Source of the DNA: Paulownia fortunei
Taxonomy: Eukaryota; Streptophyta; Magnoliopsida; Lamiales; Paulowniaceae
NCBI GenBank assembly: GCA_019321725.1
Contig: CM033115.1
Span: forward strand, 11,170,673-11,234,672
DNA length: 64,000 nucleotides
Reading direction: 5' to 3'
A model generated the notes under the pieces. That model was given only the letters and a program-made list of their open reading frames with translations, was not told the origin of the DNA and did not search any database. The translations under genes and the position numbers were made by a program. Positions 47,602 through 61,040 of the stretch are shown one piece after another. How positions within the stretch are numbered: position 1 is the first letter of the stretch; each line of letters opens with the position of its first letter.

Positions 47602-47823
47602 ACAAGGCAGAACAGAGAGAGTACATACCATGGAAAGCTTTCTTCCTTTAAGAACATGTTAACTGTACACATTTAACTTGCTTGTGAGACAACCAAATAA
47701 AGACAGAAAAGAAAAGTCTCACCTTAGCTTATCAGACTAGCTACAGCAATAATATTACTGAGAACCAAAAGAGAAGGTTTCCTTGATCTATCTCTAGCAT
47801 GGATGAAAAGCTAGGAATGGGAA
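47602..47823 (-). other. Probable 3' UTR of the WD40 gene
   Basis: Non-coding stretch between the LTR edge and the stop codon at 47824. A definite polyadenylation signal on the minus strand is not obvious. Confidence 0.5.
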
Positions 47824-50800
47824 TCAAATGAGAGAATCAAGATATTCATATGTGCGTCTTCTGTTATACTGTAGCAAACTTGCATATGTCCGGTCCCAAA
47901 TACCAATATAGATGGACTCATCATCTGGACTCAGAGATACCCCAGATATCTCCCCAAAGAAATCTAACTCTTGCCTTCTCCCAAAATTTTCTTTAGTACT
48001 GTACACGTGCACAAAGTCTGCAGGTTCAGCCACCACCAGAAACTGCCCATCTGCAGAGAAACGGATTGATCTGACTGCACCCATATTTCCCTTGAGAATT
48101 GCAGCCGGCATTGACAAGTTTCTCAAGTCCCACACTCTGCAGGTCTTATCCTGATTCCCAGTGGCAAAGATCCTGCCCTCTGGGTGCCATGCAGAAGCAA
48201 ACGAGTAGTCTAGATGACCAACAACTGAAGTAACTGTCTGAGAAAGAAGAAAATAGGCAGTGGCATCAAAATGAAGCATTCATCCTCACTACAACCTTTT
48301 GATGCAAAATAAATATAGATTTTGACGCGAAGAGCATGATCACAACATTATTTCTGTTAATGCAGGACATGTAGCTCTAGTCTGGTGCCAGAAATCTCAA
48401 TTAATCTCTTCTAACAGGAAATGGAAAGGGAGGGGGGAGGGGGAAAAGTTTTATCTTGAGGTAGCAGCCTCATCTGTGGAAAAGGGTAGAAGGGAAACAT
48501 ATAAAAATATATTCCTCTAGAAAGTGATACATATAGGAGACCACTAATGATTTTTCGAAGTATCCAAAAGTTAATTTGCACACGTTTTACTTATTTATAG
48601 CAATTAGCATTTGATTTGAATCTTAAAAATGTGAAAGTACTCCCAGGCAAAAGATTGGCCAAGAGACACAAATAGTCTTGTTCCATAATGTCTAAATAGC
48701 AAAAAACTTTATAATTAGCTGAGAGGTTCTCATCTGGAAGACTTTGAATACCTTCCCATTCTGGGCATCTACAAGTAATCCATCAAGATCATCTCCAACA
48801 ACGGTCAGAAGCTTGCGGTCAGGGCTCATCGATGTGTGCTGCGTCAAGAGTAAAACTTTCAGCAAATCAAAATATACATTGTCTTACACACACTGCATGT
48901 ATAATTCCTCACACATTCTGAACTACCGATAACACTATTTGTTCTAAAGCCAACAATGATTTCAAAGAAGGCTTTAGTCATAGCATCCAAAGATTTTCAA
49001 GATTTCAATTTAAATACACGTTATGAATGTCTAATCTTTCTGTGTTCAGTTTTCTATCAACTATATTTTCCTTTGGCAAAAATTCCAGCGAATAGAGGGA
49101 TTGCAGATGAAATAAGTTTACAAGGCAATTCAGTTCGCAGACACCCTTGGTATAAAGAGATTAGTGATTCAGTAATCAAAATCATCTTTATGAATGTTTG
49201 ATTAATACCAATTATATACCTCCGACCTAACCCATATATGAGCTAGCAGATATTTACAGTTCATACGTACAGTTTGTGACATCTTCAGAGAGGAGAGGGA
49301 GAGAAAGCTGATAAGAACTGAATTGGCCATTAATAGACCTCCTCTAGATTGCAAGACTACTACAAATTCATGGGGAGAAGCACAATGCTGGCTGATATTT
49401 AAGCACACAGAATCAAGGAGTAAGATGAGTTTATGCATAGCAGAGAAAGAAAATTACATTCACTGGCCAAGGGAAGCGGAAGTGGTTAAGGAGCTGAAAC
49501 CTCTCCATGTCATATTCTCTTACGCCACAGTCATTATTGGATGTCATAAAGTGTAGTCCACTGCAAAATAATCAATGTATTAAATCTATCAAATGAGGCA
49601 ATTAACCAAATACAAAAGCACATAACCACCACTACATTACCTGGAGCTATCAAATATTTCAATGGCATTTGTAATAGCATTCTCCTGATGTGTGGTCCTC
49701 GTGCAAAAGCTTACACCTGGTTTATCCAGACACTGCAATCTCAAACAGATATAAAATTCACCATTACAACAGGTCGGGTGCAAGCAATGTCTATGAAAAC
49801 CAAATCAAAATCATCTCATGGGCAGATAAGAGGATAGCTAGCCAAGAATCATATTATTAGCACAGACTATCCTCCACAATTGTTGGAGCTAAAGATACAA
49901 TGTTATACCACTGACATTTATTAATATGAATCTCACCAAAATATTTTAGGGAAATGAAACAGTTACCTCAATGCAATTTGAAGCATATGCTTCAAACGGA
50001 TGCTTCTTTCTAGGGCTAGGATACCCATGAATCTTTCAAATTTTAAAATATCTACATCTTTCTTTAAGATCGGAATATGATATAATAATGTAATCCCTCC
50101 TCTTAACATCGTCGTACACTCCAATCATCTCATTTCAATTCGTTTTTCCATCACAAAAGCCACCCCGTTAATGTTACGCATTACATAATTGCAGGATAAA
50201 CACTGGAAAGTGGTAACCTAATGAAATGATATAACTAACACCAAATGTGAATCATATTGTAGCAAATCTCACATTTCCTTCATTTTCTTAGTTCCTAATC
50301 CAAATTGTATGGAGACCACCATGGGAGACAAAACGCAATGAAAAGAAGGTGAAAGCAGGTAAGGTAGTTATAGCGGCTCAACCAAAAGCTTTGCCAATTT
50401 CTTCTCTAAAACTGAAGATTTATACACCCTGGCGAAGAGATAACAACAACAGCAAAAGTGTAGCTGGATAAGCATAACTACCTTTAGAATGACCAACTCT
50501 TCACTGAAGAACAAAGGATCAGCTATTAGCAATGTAAAATGTGAAAGTTTTCAATGGCAGCTAATTTAAGAAATATGACCACTAGACCCGTCTCAGGCAG
50601 GACAAGGTATAAATTTTCTGGGACTTAGTCAACTCATTTCAGATTCTAACTATTTTTCCAGTGTGAAAGGCAATGTAATTTGAAATACGCTTAATAGGAT
50701 GCAACCACATGCGTCTCCACCATCTATAGACAAATTACAAACAGCTGTTAACCACCGGAACTTGACATGCCAAGTCAAGAAGAAAATGGCTTAAGGATCG

Positions 50801-53800
50801 GTTATTGTCATCTGAATATTAAGAGGATCATCCCAAGTGATGTCATGCACCTATTGTTGATAAACAAATAGGCACAAAAGATAAGAAAAATGTCGGAGAA
50901 CACAGCGCAGCACCAAAAGAAAACTGATCCTAAGTTTGCAATTGTGCACAGAGTCTAGGATGGAAACTTCATCTTTGATAAGTGAAAGCTACTATCAAGC
51001 ACACTCATATGCTCTCAGAAACATCAAGACCTGAACCAGTTCAAAATCATATGTTTCACTCAATTGGCTCACCCTGTCCTTCAAACAATATTAAGCCTCA
51101 ATCATAGAAGCTTATGCTCTTTTAAGAAGAAGTTGGAACTGCATAGTATGTAGCTTGTTTTGAACTTATAATTCAATAAACAAAGCAATTTATAATTTGC
51201 TATATATCTGCTCACCTTACAGACAAGTTCTCCATGGAAGCCACCAGCCACCAGAAAACGGTCTTTCACTGCCAGTGTGCTCAACTGTGTTCGTGTAAAA
51301 CCTTCCAACAAGGTCCCTGGATTTCTCTTTATTAACAAGATTAAGGAAACATTGGTGAAATGGAACAAAAAGGAGAAAGTAGCAAGATTTCCATGTAAAG
51401 CAACATATATATCAAAATATAAGAAAAGGGGAGAAGGGAAATAAACTTCCTTTTCCACTTAAAATAACGAAAATAGAAAATAACAAAAAAATAGATATTG
51501 GTATATATCATTAAGTACCTCTGTTGGCACAATATGCCCAGAAAAGTTTAGGACTTCAGTCAAGTTCTGGAGTAATGATGACCAGTGCATAACTGAATAG
51601 TTTGAAATCAGATAGACATCATGTTTCGACGTAGCCCAAACCAAGTTCCTTAGCTGCATATAACACACAATATTACCAATCGTGTTATATAGATCATACG
51701 ATTCTGTAATGAGTAAAATACAGAAGCAACCTCAATCAAGAAAATTTTTTGGTCATTATTGCAAAACATGGAAAGCATCATTTCCCTGGCTAAAGATGAC
51801 TACATAGAGAGAAATAAATAAACTATTCACATGAAGAAACCATATGCTAAGGTCCTTCCATCACTCATCCAGGGGGTCAGGGTATGGAGGGCGGATTTTG
51901 CGAGCCATAAATGCGCCAAGCGTTTCAATAGGTAGTAGTAATCCTGTCTGTGAAACATGGGAAAAACACCTTCTTCTTTGGTTTATGTTGCGAAAAGTTC
52001 CCTATGGGAAGCAAATTTGCTATTCACTAGCAGACCAACTCGGTCGTAGCACATTTGGAACCCGAGGAACATACACAAGAATATAAACAAGCACTCAAAA
52101 ATAAATCTAGTTTGAAAAGCAAAAGCATAAACACCAAAGTAAACATAAATAGGTACTCAAATGATTTAAAGTTATCATATTCATCCAGAGGGTGGAAATT
52201 CCAATATTCAAACCACACATCGCAACTGCAGCTGCATACAGAGATTAAAGCCAATTTTCCATTTGCCAAGGGGGACACAGAAAGATCAACCGAGTATATT
52301 TCAGGTCTTTGCTTTCATTGTTCATGATTCATAAGATTATGATGTCAAAAGTAAAGAGATAAATTATCCATGTAACCATACATTTGGCTGGATTTCAGAT
52401 TCTAGATTTCTGAGTTCAATCTATATTACCAGACAAAATAAGAGAGCTCATTACAAATTAATAAGCAGAAATTAAACTCCCAGCCTATTAATCCTCACAT
52501 CTCAAGTACTGATAAATCCCCAGATGGTAAAAAATAATTACACGTCACTGTAAAGAATTTGAGTAGAGAACAGACAGTAGCTCCTGGTTGTACCACAACA
52601 TATAGTCGAGCTTTTAAGGTTTAGTCCACCTAGTCAACAAAAAGGGTCACATTATGAAACTAGATTTTGTCGAGTTTAATGGGATCAAAACCAGTTTGCA
52701 AATTTCAAGACTTGAAAGTTAGAATTATACAACCCTTCTAATAAGTTTCCATGCATGTACTTCAGTGTTAATTGCCATCATATTACCCAAACTAAAACTA
52801 CTGGTAATGCAAGTCCATAGAACATTTGGCCTAGAAACTTAAAAACCACTGTCCTGGAGAAATTTTTTCAGAGTTCTTAAGACTCCTCAAATTTATTTTG
52901 GACTTTTTGACAGGCCCAAAAATCCATCACACAAAAACAAGGAACACTAAACAAATTGTGCTTGGGATACATTTTTTCTCAAACCAAATACAGCCCCAGA
53001 AAATCTTATCATTCAGCATCGGCTATAAACAAGAAAAAAAATTCATTCAAAAGAAGCACATTAAATGCATGTTTTAAAGCAACTTCAAGCAATTGACCCA
53101 GAACGAAAGGGAAAATAAACCCACCTGAAAATGAAGGATCGTTGGCTTCACTACTCTTGTATTATGAAAAAATTCAAAGTAACTGCCTCCTTTCTCAGTT
53201 GGTTTGCATCCCTACAACAATTAAATAAACAAGTCACCACATGTAACTAATCCTAATTCAAACACAGGAGTAGGTATCTTGTAAAAGATAAAAAGAAATA
53301 AAGAAAGAAAAAAGAACTCAAGTTCTCACCTTATCAACAGCTTCCCCAGACGAAGGTATGTTTTCATAATTCCTATACTGTTCAAGCCTTGTCAATCTGT
53401 AGCTTTCCCTTGTTATATTCAATCTATCCCATGGAATACCCTGTATATCTTTCCCTTTTCTTGCTTGTGAAGCTGATGTATCTGTCACTTTCATGAGCTA
53501 CTCGAACCAAATTGAACCCAATTACCACAATGCATACTTAATAAACACATTACACATAGTTAAATACACACACATACGCTTGCATATGACACATACATAT
53601 ATTATATTAACTGTGTACCAACCACCTCCAAATGCAGATAACCTTCCATTTTAATAATAAAGAAAAGCAGAAAGAAAGCAGGACTGGGAACATATGTTCC
53701 AGAAATGTGACTAACCATATCATAATCATCAAGGTTTGCATCATCAGCAGTATGGTATTCCTCATCAATTCCATCCATAGAATCTGCCACGTCTCCATCA

Positions 53801-53841
53801 TCCACCATGTAGTCCATTTGGTCAACCCCGTTGTATGACAT
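47824..53841 (-). CDS. WD40-repeat protein (At1g36070/At3g13340-like), 9 coding exons
   Basis: Exons, minus strand: 53841-53716, 53497-53330, 53211-53125, 51653-51519, 51326-51216, 49732-49641, 49560-49458, 48838-48752, 48237-47824. All introns are GT-AG. The lengths sum to 1323 nt, giving 440 aa, with phases matching at every junction. The N-terminus (residues 1-42) is acidic (DEEYHTADDANLDDYD). Then come KGKDIQGIPWDRL, FHNTRVVKPTILHFQLRNL and a beta-propeller region. The clearest WD repeat is in the last exon (GH at 310-311, WD at 339-340, with TGNQDKTCRVWD). The C-terminus reads RRRTYEYLDSLI. It matches end to end a plant family of about 420-450 aa whose function is not established. WD propellers usually serve as protein-binding scaffolds, and the acidic tail may bind a basic partner. 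Introns 3 and 5 are long (about 1.5 kb each). Confidence 0.94.
49733..51215 (-). other. Long intron 5 of the WD40 gene
   Basis: 1483 bp with GT donor after GGFHGELVCK and TTGCAG acceptor before CLDKPG. No ORF or transposon was recognised inside it. Confidence 0.85.
51654..53124 (-). other. Long intron 3 of the WD40 gene
   Basis: 1471 bp between FHNTRVVKPTILHFQ and LRNLVWATSKHD. A GC-richer patch at 51870-52080 gives short open frames on the plus strand, none with a domain. It may be a small repeat insertion. Confidence 0.85.
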
Positions 53842-54880
53842 AGTTTTCTTCTTTCTTTCGCCAACCTACATTGTTATATATAGTTACCATAAGAACAACT
53901 CCTCTTGTAACAAAATAATTATAGTGATAACAAAACAATTATAACAATAAAGTCATAACAATAATAAGAAGAAGAAGAAGAAGAACTCCAAACTTACGCA
54001 ATTACACAACGCCCCACCATAGAAATAATTCTACTTAAATGGAAATTTTACCAATTAAAAGACAAAACCCACAAGCGCAAAACTGAACGAAAAAACAGAG
54101 AATCCAATTATCTACACTTACAAAAGGTTGAAATACAAAGATTGAAAAATGTACAATTAAAAAGAAAGGACAAGTTACAGGTACAACCAGTTAATAAGCA
54201 TAACACCATCGACTTTATGCTTCAAAGACAGTAACTTGTTTTTTCCCCTACTAGGAGGGGAACAAGAAAGATTTCAGCTACTAAACTAAAAAACAAAGAT
54301 TAACACGAACCCATATAAGTCGACAAACAAAAGAGATACTCCTCAGCCAATAGACAGCCAAAATCGAGTACTACACTTCATCTATTTTTCTGAAGCACAA
54401 GAAAGAAACTTCATCAAACTCATTCAACTAACAACAGAAAGAGGAGAAACCAACAGAGGGTACAAGCTGAAATCCCCATAATATTATACCTTCAACCTGG
54501 TTGAGGCTAAAACCAGCCACAAGTAGTGGAAAACAACGAAATATAACTAAAAAAAAATAAAAAAAGATGCACTTGAACAGGAAGGACTGCATATCTGAAA
54601 GTCTTCACCTACCTCAGAAATAAAACAACTGGGCTTTGAAAACCGGTGAAGGAACAGAGTTGTGTCGAAGAATTGCAGGTATGTTATCAAGAAGAAACGA
54701 TTTTTCACTCTCCTGTCTATATCTAGTGCATCTATCCATATATGGGGTGGGGGGAAAGTGGGTGGGCTACACTCAATATACCCAATACACACACAAAAAG
54801 TAGTGAGACAGAGAGAAGGTGGCGGTGGGAATTGGGAACAGAGAGAGAGAGAGAGAGAGAGAGATGAATGATGGTAAATG
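53842..54880 (-). promoter_or_regulatory. 5' UTR, likely leader intron and promoter of the WD40 gene
   Basis: A good donor GAG-GTAGGT (54613/54612) and an acceptor AATGTAG-GTTGG (ending at 53866) would define a 747-bp leader intron and put 24 nt of UTR before the ATG. A (CT)n run on the minus strand (54841-54863) lies where transcription could start, as in many plant promoters. No clear TATA box. The intron is inferred from splice-site shape only. Confidence 0.5.
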
Positions 54881-57800
54881 CATGCGTGCAGATTTCTCTC
54901 AATCCATGAGAATAAATGGGTTTTTGGTGTGGGCTCCAAGGTTGTGGTTCCTCTGCATGCCTACCCTTTTTCTTTTTTTCCTTTTTTTTTTTCATACATA
55001 TTGAAAAATGAAAGTGTTTTTGCGGCGTTATAATATAAAGGATCTGCTTGAAAATTCTAGAAACGTAATCAGATAAAAATATAATCTGACTTTATTTATC
55101 TAATTTCTTTTATTAAAATAAAGTTCTAATATCTATTTCGGTTTGTTTATGACTTCCACAAAAATAGAACATTCCCTTTATCTCAAAATTATAAAACACA
55201 TTTTAATTTAGTTTGACTAATTTGTAAATGTAATGATAAATAAAATTGTATTATATAAAAAATATCAAAAATATAATTATATTGAACTTACCGAAAAACC
55301 AATATTATAAATTGGCTAAAAAATGAAATAGATTGATTTTTTATAGTATTAAAGAGAAAAAATCTTTTAGATCAGAAGAAATATTAAAATACTATACACA
55401 AAAATACAGACACACATGTACGCGTGTATGAATACCACATTAATCCCCAAAGTTGAAGAAGAACAAAAGATGTCCGACACCTGAGGATTTTCATGTGTTG
55501 CAACTATGATTTTTTTATGTAATAATCTTTAACTGTTCAAGCTTTCTGATTGCATTTACAAAAGTATTTATCAATAAAAAGTGTTACAAAGCGATGGGAA
55601 GAGGAGGAGAATACGAGGTGGTCGGTATGAGGATTGAGGAGAATTTGCCCCACCTAATCTTGGCCTTCTTCTCTTAACTCTCATTCCTTGTTAGTATCAT
55701 CACCACCAACTTCCTGTTTGTAGCATTTGTCGTTATACTTAGTTTTGGAGATATAATTACAATTATTCACTCATGGGCAATTAATTATTCATTGATTGAA
55801 GACAAAACATAAAAAATATTAAATGATTGATTGTTGCTCATATATATAGTAACTTGGAGATCACAATGAATTCAAATTCAAATCAATTTCGAATTCGATG
55901 AAGTTTGGACGAATTTTTATTATTATATTTTTTATTTTAAATTTAGTATATATATTTATGTAATATTTTTTAAAATATAATTTTTTAGAAAATTTTAATA
56001 TTATTTTTAAAAAAATATATTTTTAATATTTTTCTTGACAGACGATTTGTAAATTTGGGCAAACTCAGTCGTCATTAATAAATAATATTGGCGCCATATA
56101 TATATATATATATATAAATGAATTCTCAATTTGCGACAGTAACTAAACAACTAATACTAATATACCTTTATGTAAAATATATGAGTAACAAAAGAAGTAT
56201 AGTGGCTTGAAAGATTGATATTATCAAAATTATTGAAGAATTATCGGTCAAAAAGAATTGGATTTTGTACCGAGAAAAAAAGGGAATATTAAATAAGTTT
56301 CTTACATGGATGTTTAAACAAGCTTTTCGGAAGTTATTTGCAATGTTGAGTTGTTCTTGTAGTGAGCATTAAGTAAAATGAAACATAGTTGACAAAATAA
56401 ACAGAGAAAATTTATATTACAAGTTACAAGAAATACAAAGTATCCTTTGTGGAAAGGAAAGAAAAAAAAAAAAAAAAGTGAATTAAAGGAACTGAATAAA
56501 AGTGAAACACTGCATGCCACGTTTAATCTAAAATTAGACGTGTAAGTTCTTAATCTTTAGAGTTCTCTTAAAACTAAAAACAAAACAAAACAAAAAGCGT
56601 GGCACAATAGATAATTTTAACATTAATTAGGCATTGTCTGTTAATAATTACATGTACTAATAGGAGCGGGAGGTTAATCATTATAAGCTTCTTCAATGGT
56701 GTGATGCTAATCATTCTATAAAAAATTTGCAAAGTAGAAAGTAGTAATTTTTGCCTATCTATTGAGACTCGTGGAGAATAGTTAAGCCAACCTTTTTTTT
56801 TTTTTTTTTTTTTTCTGGTACTCTTAGGTTTACATTTTTGTTTACATAGCTGGTAGTGATCTCCATTATATTGCTTTGCTGATTGTGCATGAGACTTGTA
56901 AAATTTTGGATGGATTTGGGAAAAATAATTATGATTATGTGGGGATAGATAGTGAAGTGCTCACTCTTTTAATCCAACAATCAATTGTGGATTGGTATGT
57001 TGCATTATGTTCTACGTAAAAATTCTAAATCGTCTCACATCAAATGAAAAGAATATATATATATATATATATATATAAATGACTACTTTATAAGTTGTTG
57101 ATATTTCGTTGTACAAATATGATATGTGAAATTAAAGTTATAGTTGAAACTTGATATTGATGCTGTTATGAAAATTTAAATTTTTTAAATATTACAACGA
57201 TTTAAAATTTTGAATTATAAAATGCATAAAAGTAATAATTTTTGCACAATAACAAATAATGGATGTATATATATTATTTTTTTAATGAAGTGTAACATTT
57301 CATATAACCTTTTTATATGTCTTACCGATAAGAAGCCACAGACTTGACAAAAGAGATTGTCTCTCCCTATTTACATATGTATGTATTACTAGTAGTAAAT
57401 TAGTCATATTTTCACTACTCTCTACATCTTATATTTAATGATCTACTTGAACCCAACAAAATAATTTTTTTTATATATATTTTTGGTATACCCCACATCA
57501 AATATTTAAATGTCTAGTTTGATTGGAGTTTTTAATAAGAGTTGGAAAAATAAAATTTATGAGTATTTTTATATGACCTTTTTTAAAATAATAATTAAAA
57601 GTAGGTGACAAAATCTCTTAAGTGAGAGGATATTTTGAAATAAAAAATTTCAGTTTAAAAATAAAATATCATCTTAAATGTTTTAAAAGAAATAAACATA
57701 ACATATTTGAGACAATTGTTGACGGTTTTGCTGAAAAAGAGTAATCAAAAACCTACCAAATATTCTAGAAGTATGACCAAGAGATGATGGTCAAAGTTAT

Positions 57801-58247
57801 AGAGAAAAAACCAAAAAAAAAAGAAAAAAAGAAAAAAAGAAAGGTGGCAAAATCTACAAACCTAACTTACACCATGCTTGTTGTCAATTCTAGAGCAAAA
57901 TTGCTTCTCCGTAAAAGCTTTGGCCCCCAATCTTAGCCACCGCCAAAGGACGTGGAGACTTTATGTAAATTCACCTAACCTGCCATTGTCAAAATTGAGT
58001 TGATTTTTTCTTGCTCAACTACCCTTGTAAATATTTTTTTTTTTAAAAAAATGATTTGATTTTTCCTTCAACATGTTTTGTGTGTGAAAAATATCTCACA
58101 CTTGGATTTTTCAAAATTGCATAGTAGTTGACTTTGAGCATTTCAAAAACCAAATGCATTGTACAATGTCACTAATCTTTGATCAAAATTGGATAACTCT
58201 TAAATGCCGGACAATTCTTGATGGTCGACAGCTACAAATCTTAGTAT
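54881..58247. other. AT-rich intergenic DNA with microsatellites
   Basis: No supported gene. (AT)n runs occur at 56095-56116 and 57053-57077 and a poly-T run at 56793-56814. A short GC-richer stretch at 57850-57990 has no open frame of note. Confidence 0.6.
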
Positions 58248-58825
58248 TGTAAAATTGATAATTGATATTTATATTCGCACATAATCAATATGAAATATAT
58301 AAACTGTATATTCATAAATAGATCGTGGATCTAATGTTACATTGAGTATCAAAATTATATCGATTTATATCATCAAATCAAATTTCTCTACAAACCTTGT
58401 TTTGATTAAATCACGAACATATTGATCCCCTCTCACTTAATTACATACTTCAAATTATTTCACAAATACGTTTTTCTTGTTAGTCGTAGACTACTAGATT
58501 TATTCATCAAATTACACATCTCAAATCTACTAGAATTATTTAGTCAATACATACCTCAAATTTTTAGAGTTTTACGATGATGTTAAAAAAAGATATAAAG
58601 ATTATTTTTGGAGTTTTATGATGATATTCCATAAAAGAAGTAGAGAAAAAATATAGAGAGAATGTCTTGTAATAACATTGATTGACTCTTTCTATTTCTA
58701 TTGGAGTAGGGATGATATATAATATCTCTCTTTTACACAAAAAGAATTTATATATATTTATTGTGTACTCAATTCAAATATCAATATTGAGTGAAAGAGT
58801 TATAAACTTAATCCAATTTCTAACA
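58248..58825 (-). mobile_element. Possible solo LTR of a copia element (578 bp)
   Basis: On the minus strand it opens TGTTAGAAATTGGATTAAG, a start typical of many copia LTRs. A TATA-rich AATAAATATATATAAATTC follows (about 58750), and it closes TTTTACA. No internal copia sequence adjoins it and no second copy was seen. A 5-bp target duplication is not evident (AGTAT against CTCAT). Confidence 0.4.
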
Positions 58826-60795
58826 CTCATAATAATAATTAGAAGTAAAAATTAATTTAGTACATAAAGTTTAATATTTTTATGACACAATGTTTTTGTG
58901 ATCATCTAATAACTACATATTAGTGGAATTTAATCAATTGTAGGTGGTTCTCGGGTCAAAGAAAAAATAATTAACTTGAAACTCAATGTGGGTTCGAATG
59001 AACCCAAAATCCTAACCAAATATTTTGCTGAGATGACAGGGAAAAAAAGCAAAATTTCTAGCATCACTTTTTCAACCATCATTATTCTGCAGTGAAGATA
59101 AGATTATGATTTACCCAACATGGGGCGAGTATTTGGAGTAGCAGCGATGAATTAGGACTCTCTTTTCTTGACTGTTCCCCCCTCCCAAAAAAATGAAAAA
59201 ACGGTACCAGGTGATTGTATTTTGGCTATTTTAAGTCATTTCTAACTATAATTCTATTTTAACATAATTTTTGTATTAAAATAATATAATTTTTATAATA
59301 AATTTAAATTTTATCTTCAATCCAGCTATTTTAAATTTTATTATAAAAAGAATATTCTCTAAATATTCTTCATTATTCTATTTACAATAATTATTTTATT
59401 TCATCAAATATCTATTTATAACATTGTTAACATATTAATTAAATTATATATTCAATATGTATTTTACGTTTAGTTATTTAATAAATATATTTAATTAAAA
59501 TAATATAATTAAACATGATAGTAAATTAAATAATAGACATAAACAAAATAAACAAGTAATAATAAAACTTAAATAGAAATATAAAAACATGATATTAAAT
59601 TAAATAAAATACAAAAGCAAACATTACAATTAATAATACAACTTAAGTGAACCTAATATGTTTGGGCAATACCGATTATTAAAAAATTGCTTTAGTTTTA
59701 TATTTTATTTTGTATTAATAGTATTTAATTGTCTTATTTTGAATCTTTTATTTTTTTATGACATGTTATTAGGAATGTCATTTTAGATTATATGAATGTT
59801 CAACTTAAATAATAATAATATAAATAAAATAATTGAATTATATTAAGATTTATGTACATATAAGATATAATAGATGTGTTTTTTTTAAAATATACAATTA
59901 GAGTAAAATATCAATTTTAAACTATTTTTAAACATAAAAATATTGTAAAATTTCCTTAAATTTAAAAAATAAAAATAAAAAATGAAGATGGCTTAGAATC
60001 GGTGCAGCACTATTCAGTGCTTCAAGTTGGCGCATGGAATCTTTTATTTTGATAGTTTCTGCGATTCCATGAATACCCAATTGGAGGAGAAAATGGACAC
60101 TATATTAGTGCCCACCTTGATTTGGGCTTGATTGGGTTTGCCCTTAATTTTTTATGAGCATTTCCCCTAAATACTAATTTCATTGTCTCAATTTTGCTCC
60201 CCTTTTAATTTCTTTTCTATTTATTTTGTTGAATGATGAAAAAAAAAAATTGTCCATGAACCTATTTAGGGTTTCTTGGAACAAAAGAATATGGCATTAG
60301 TCCTTCGACAAGAAAGTTAATGTCCTAAAGCAAAATAAAGGTGGATTTGAGGAATGCGCGAACAATGAAATATATATGAATGAGTTATTGAAAAATAATG
60401 ATTTTATGTATTTTCATGAAAATTGCGTTTTGATAAAATATTTATACACTAATATTTTTTATTATAAATGCCTTCACATATAACTCTTTGCTTAATTAGT
60501 GATATCATATCAAACTTTTATGGTATTTTATATTGTTATTAATGACTGAAAAATATATATTTATATTAAGATAATGATTGAAAGATATAAATTTGATACA
60601 ATATTTATTCTTGTAATAATTAAGATATATATAAATATGTATACAAATACATACAATGTTTGTTCTTGTAATAATTTAGATATACATATATATATATATA
60701 TATGAATTGGTGTAATAATTGAAAGATATATAAAGATGAAATAAAGAATTATGGAAAATAAAAATTTATTTTGGGAAGTTTTAGGAAAATAAAAA
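58826..60795. other. AT-rich intergenic DNA
   Basis: Extremely AT-rich at 59220-59960, probably old non-autonomous transposon sequence, but I could not define ends. There is no gene. A TA run is at about 60683-60702. Confidence 0.6.
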
Positions 60796-61040
60796 TATCA
60801 TTACCTCAAAATATACTTACCAAGCATATTTTTATTCCTAGATGAAAATGCCTTTTTAAAAATGAAACCAAGCATAGCTTTTGTTTCAACTTTGATACAC
60901 AAGGGCAAACTGTTGTCAAGTAGTGGTTTAGTAAGTGAGTCAGCAACTTGGTCCTTTAGATGAAGACTAGGCATCAAAATTCTCATTCAACAAACTATAT
61001 TTTCCTTAACATTGCATAATTTAGTGTATTCGTTCTTTAA
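60796..61040 (-). pseudogene. Copia RNase H C-terminal fragment
   Basis: The minus strand contains LHLKDQVADSLTKPL (near 60965-60920), which matches the conserved end of copia RNase H (KDQ.AD.LTK.L), followed by a short tail to a stop. Upstream residues to about 61040 are only weakly similar. The rest of pol is missing. Confidence 0.65.

Noticed and set aside
51844..52327. Plus-strand frames inside WD40 intron 3
   Set aside because: No domain is recognised, and the stretch is spliced out of a well-supported gene on the other strand.
54547..54939. 130-residue minus-strand frame upstream of the WD40 gene
   Set aside because: It sits in the leader/promoter. The Ser-Leu run is a translation of the (CT)n microsatellite.
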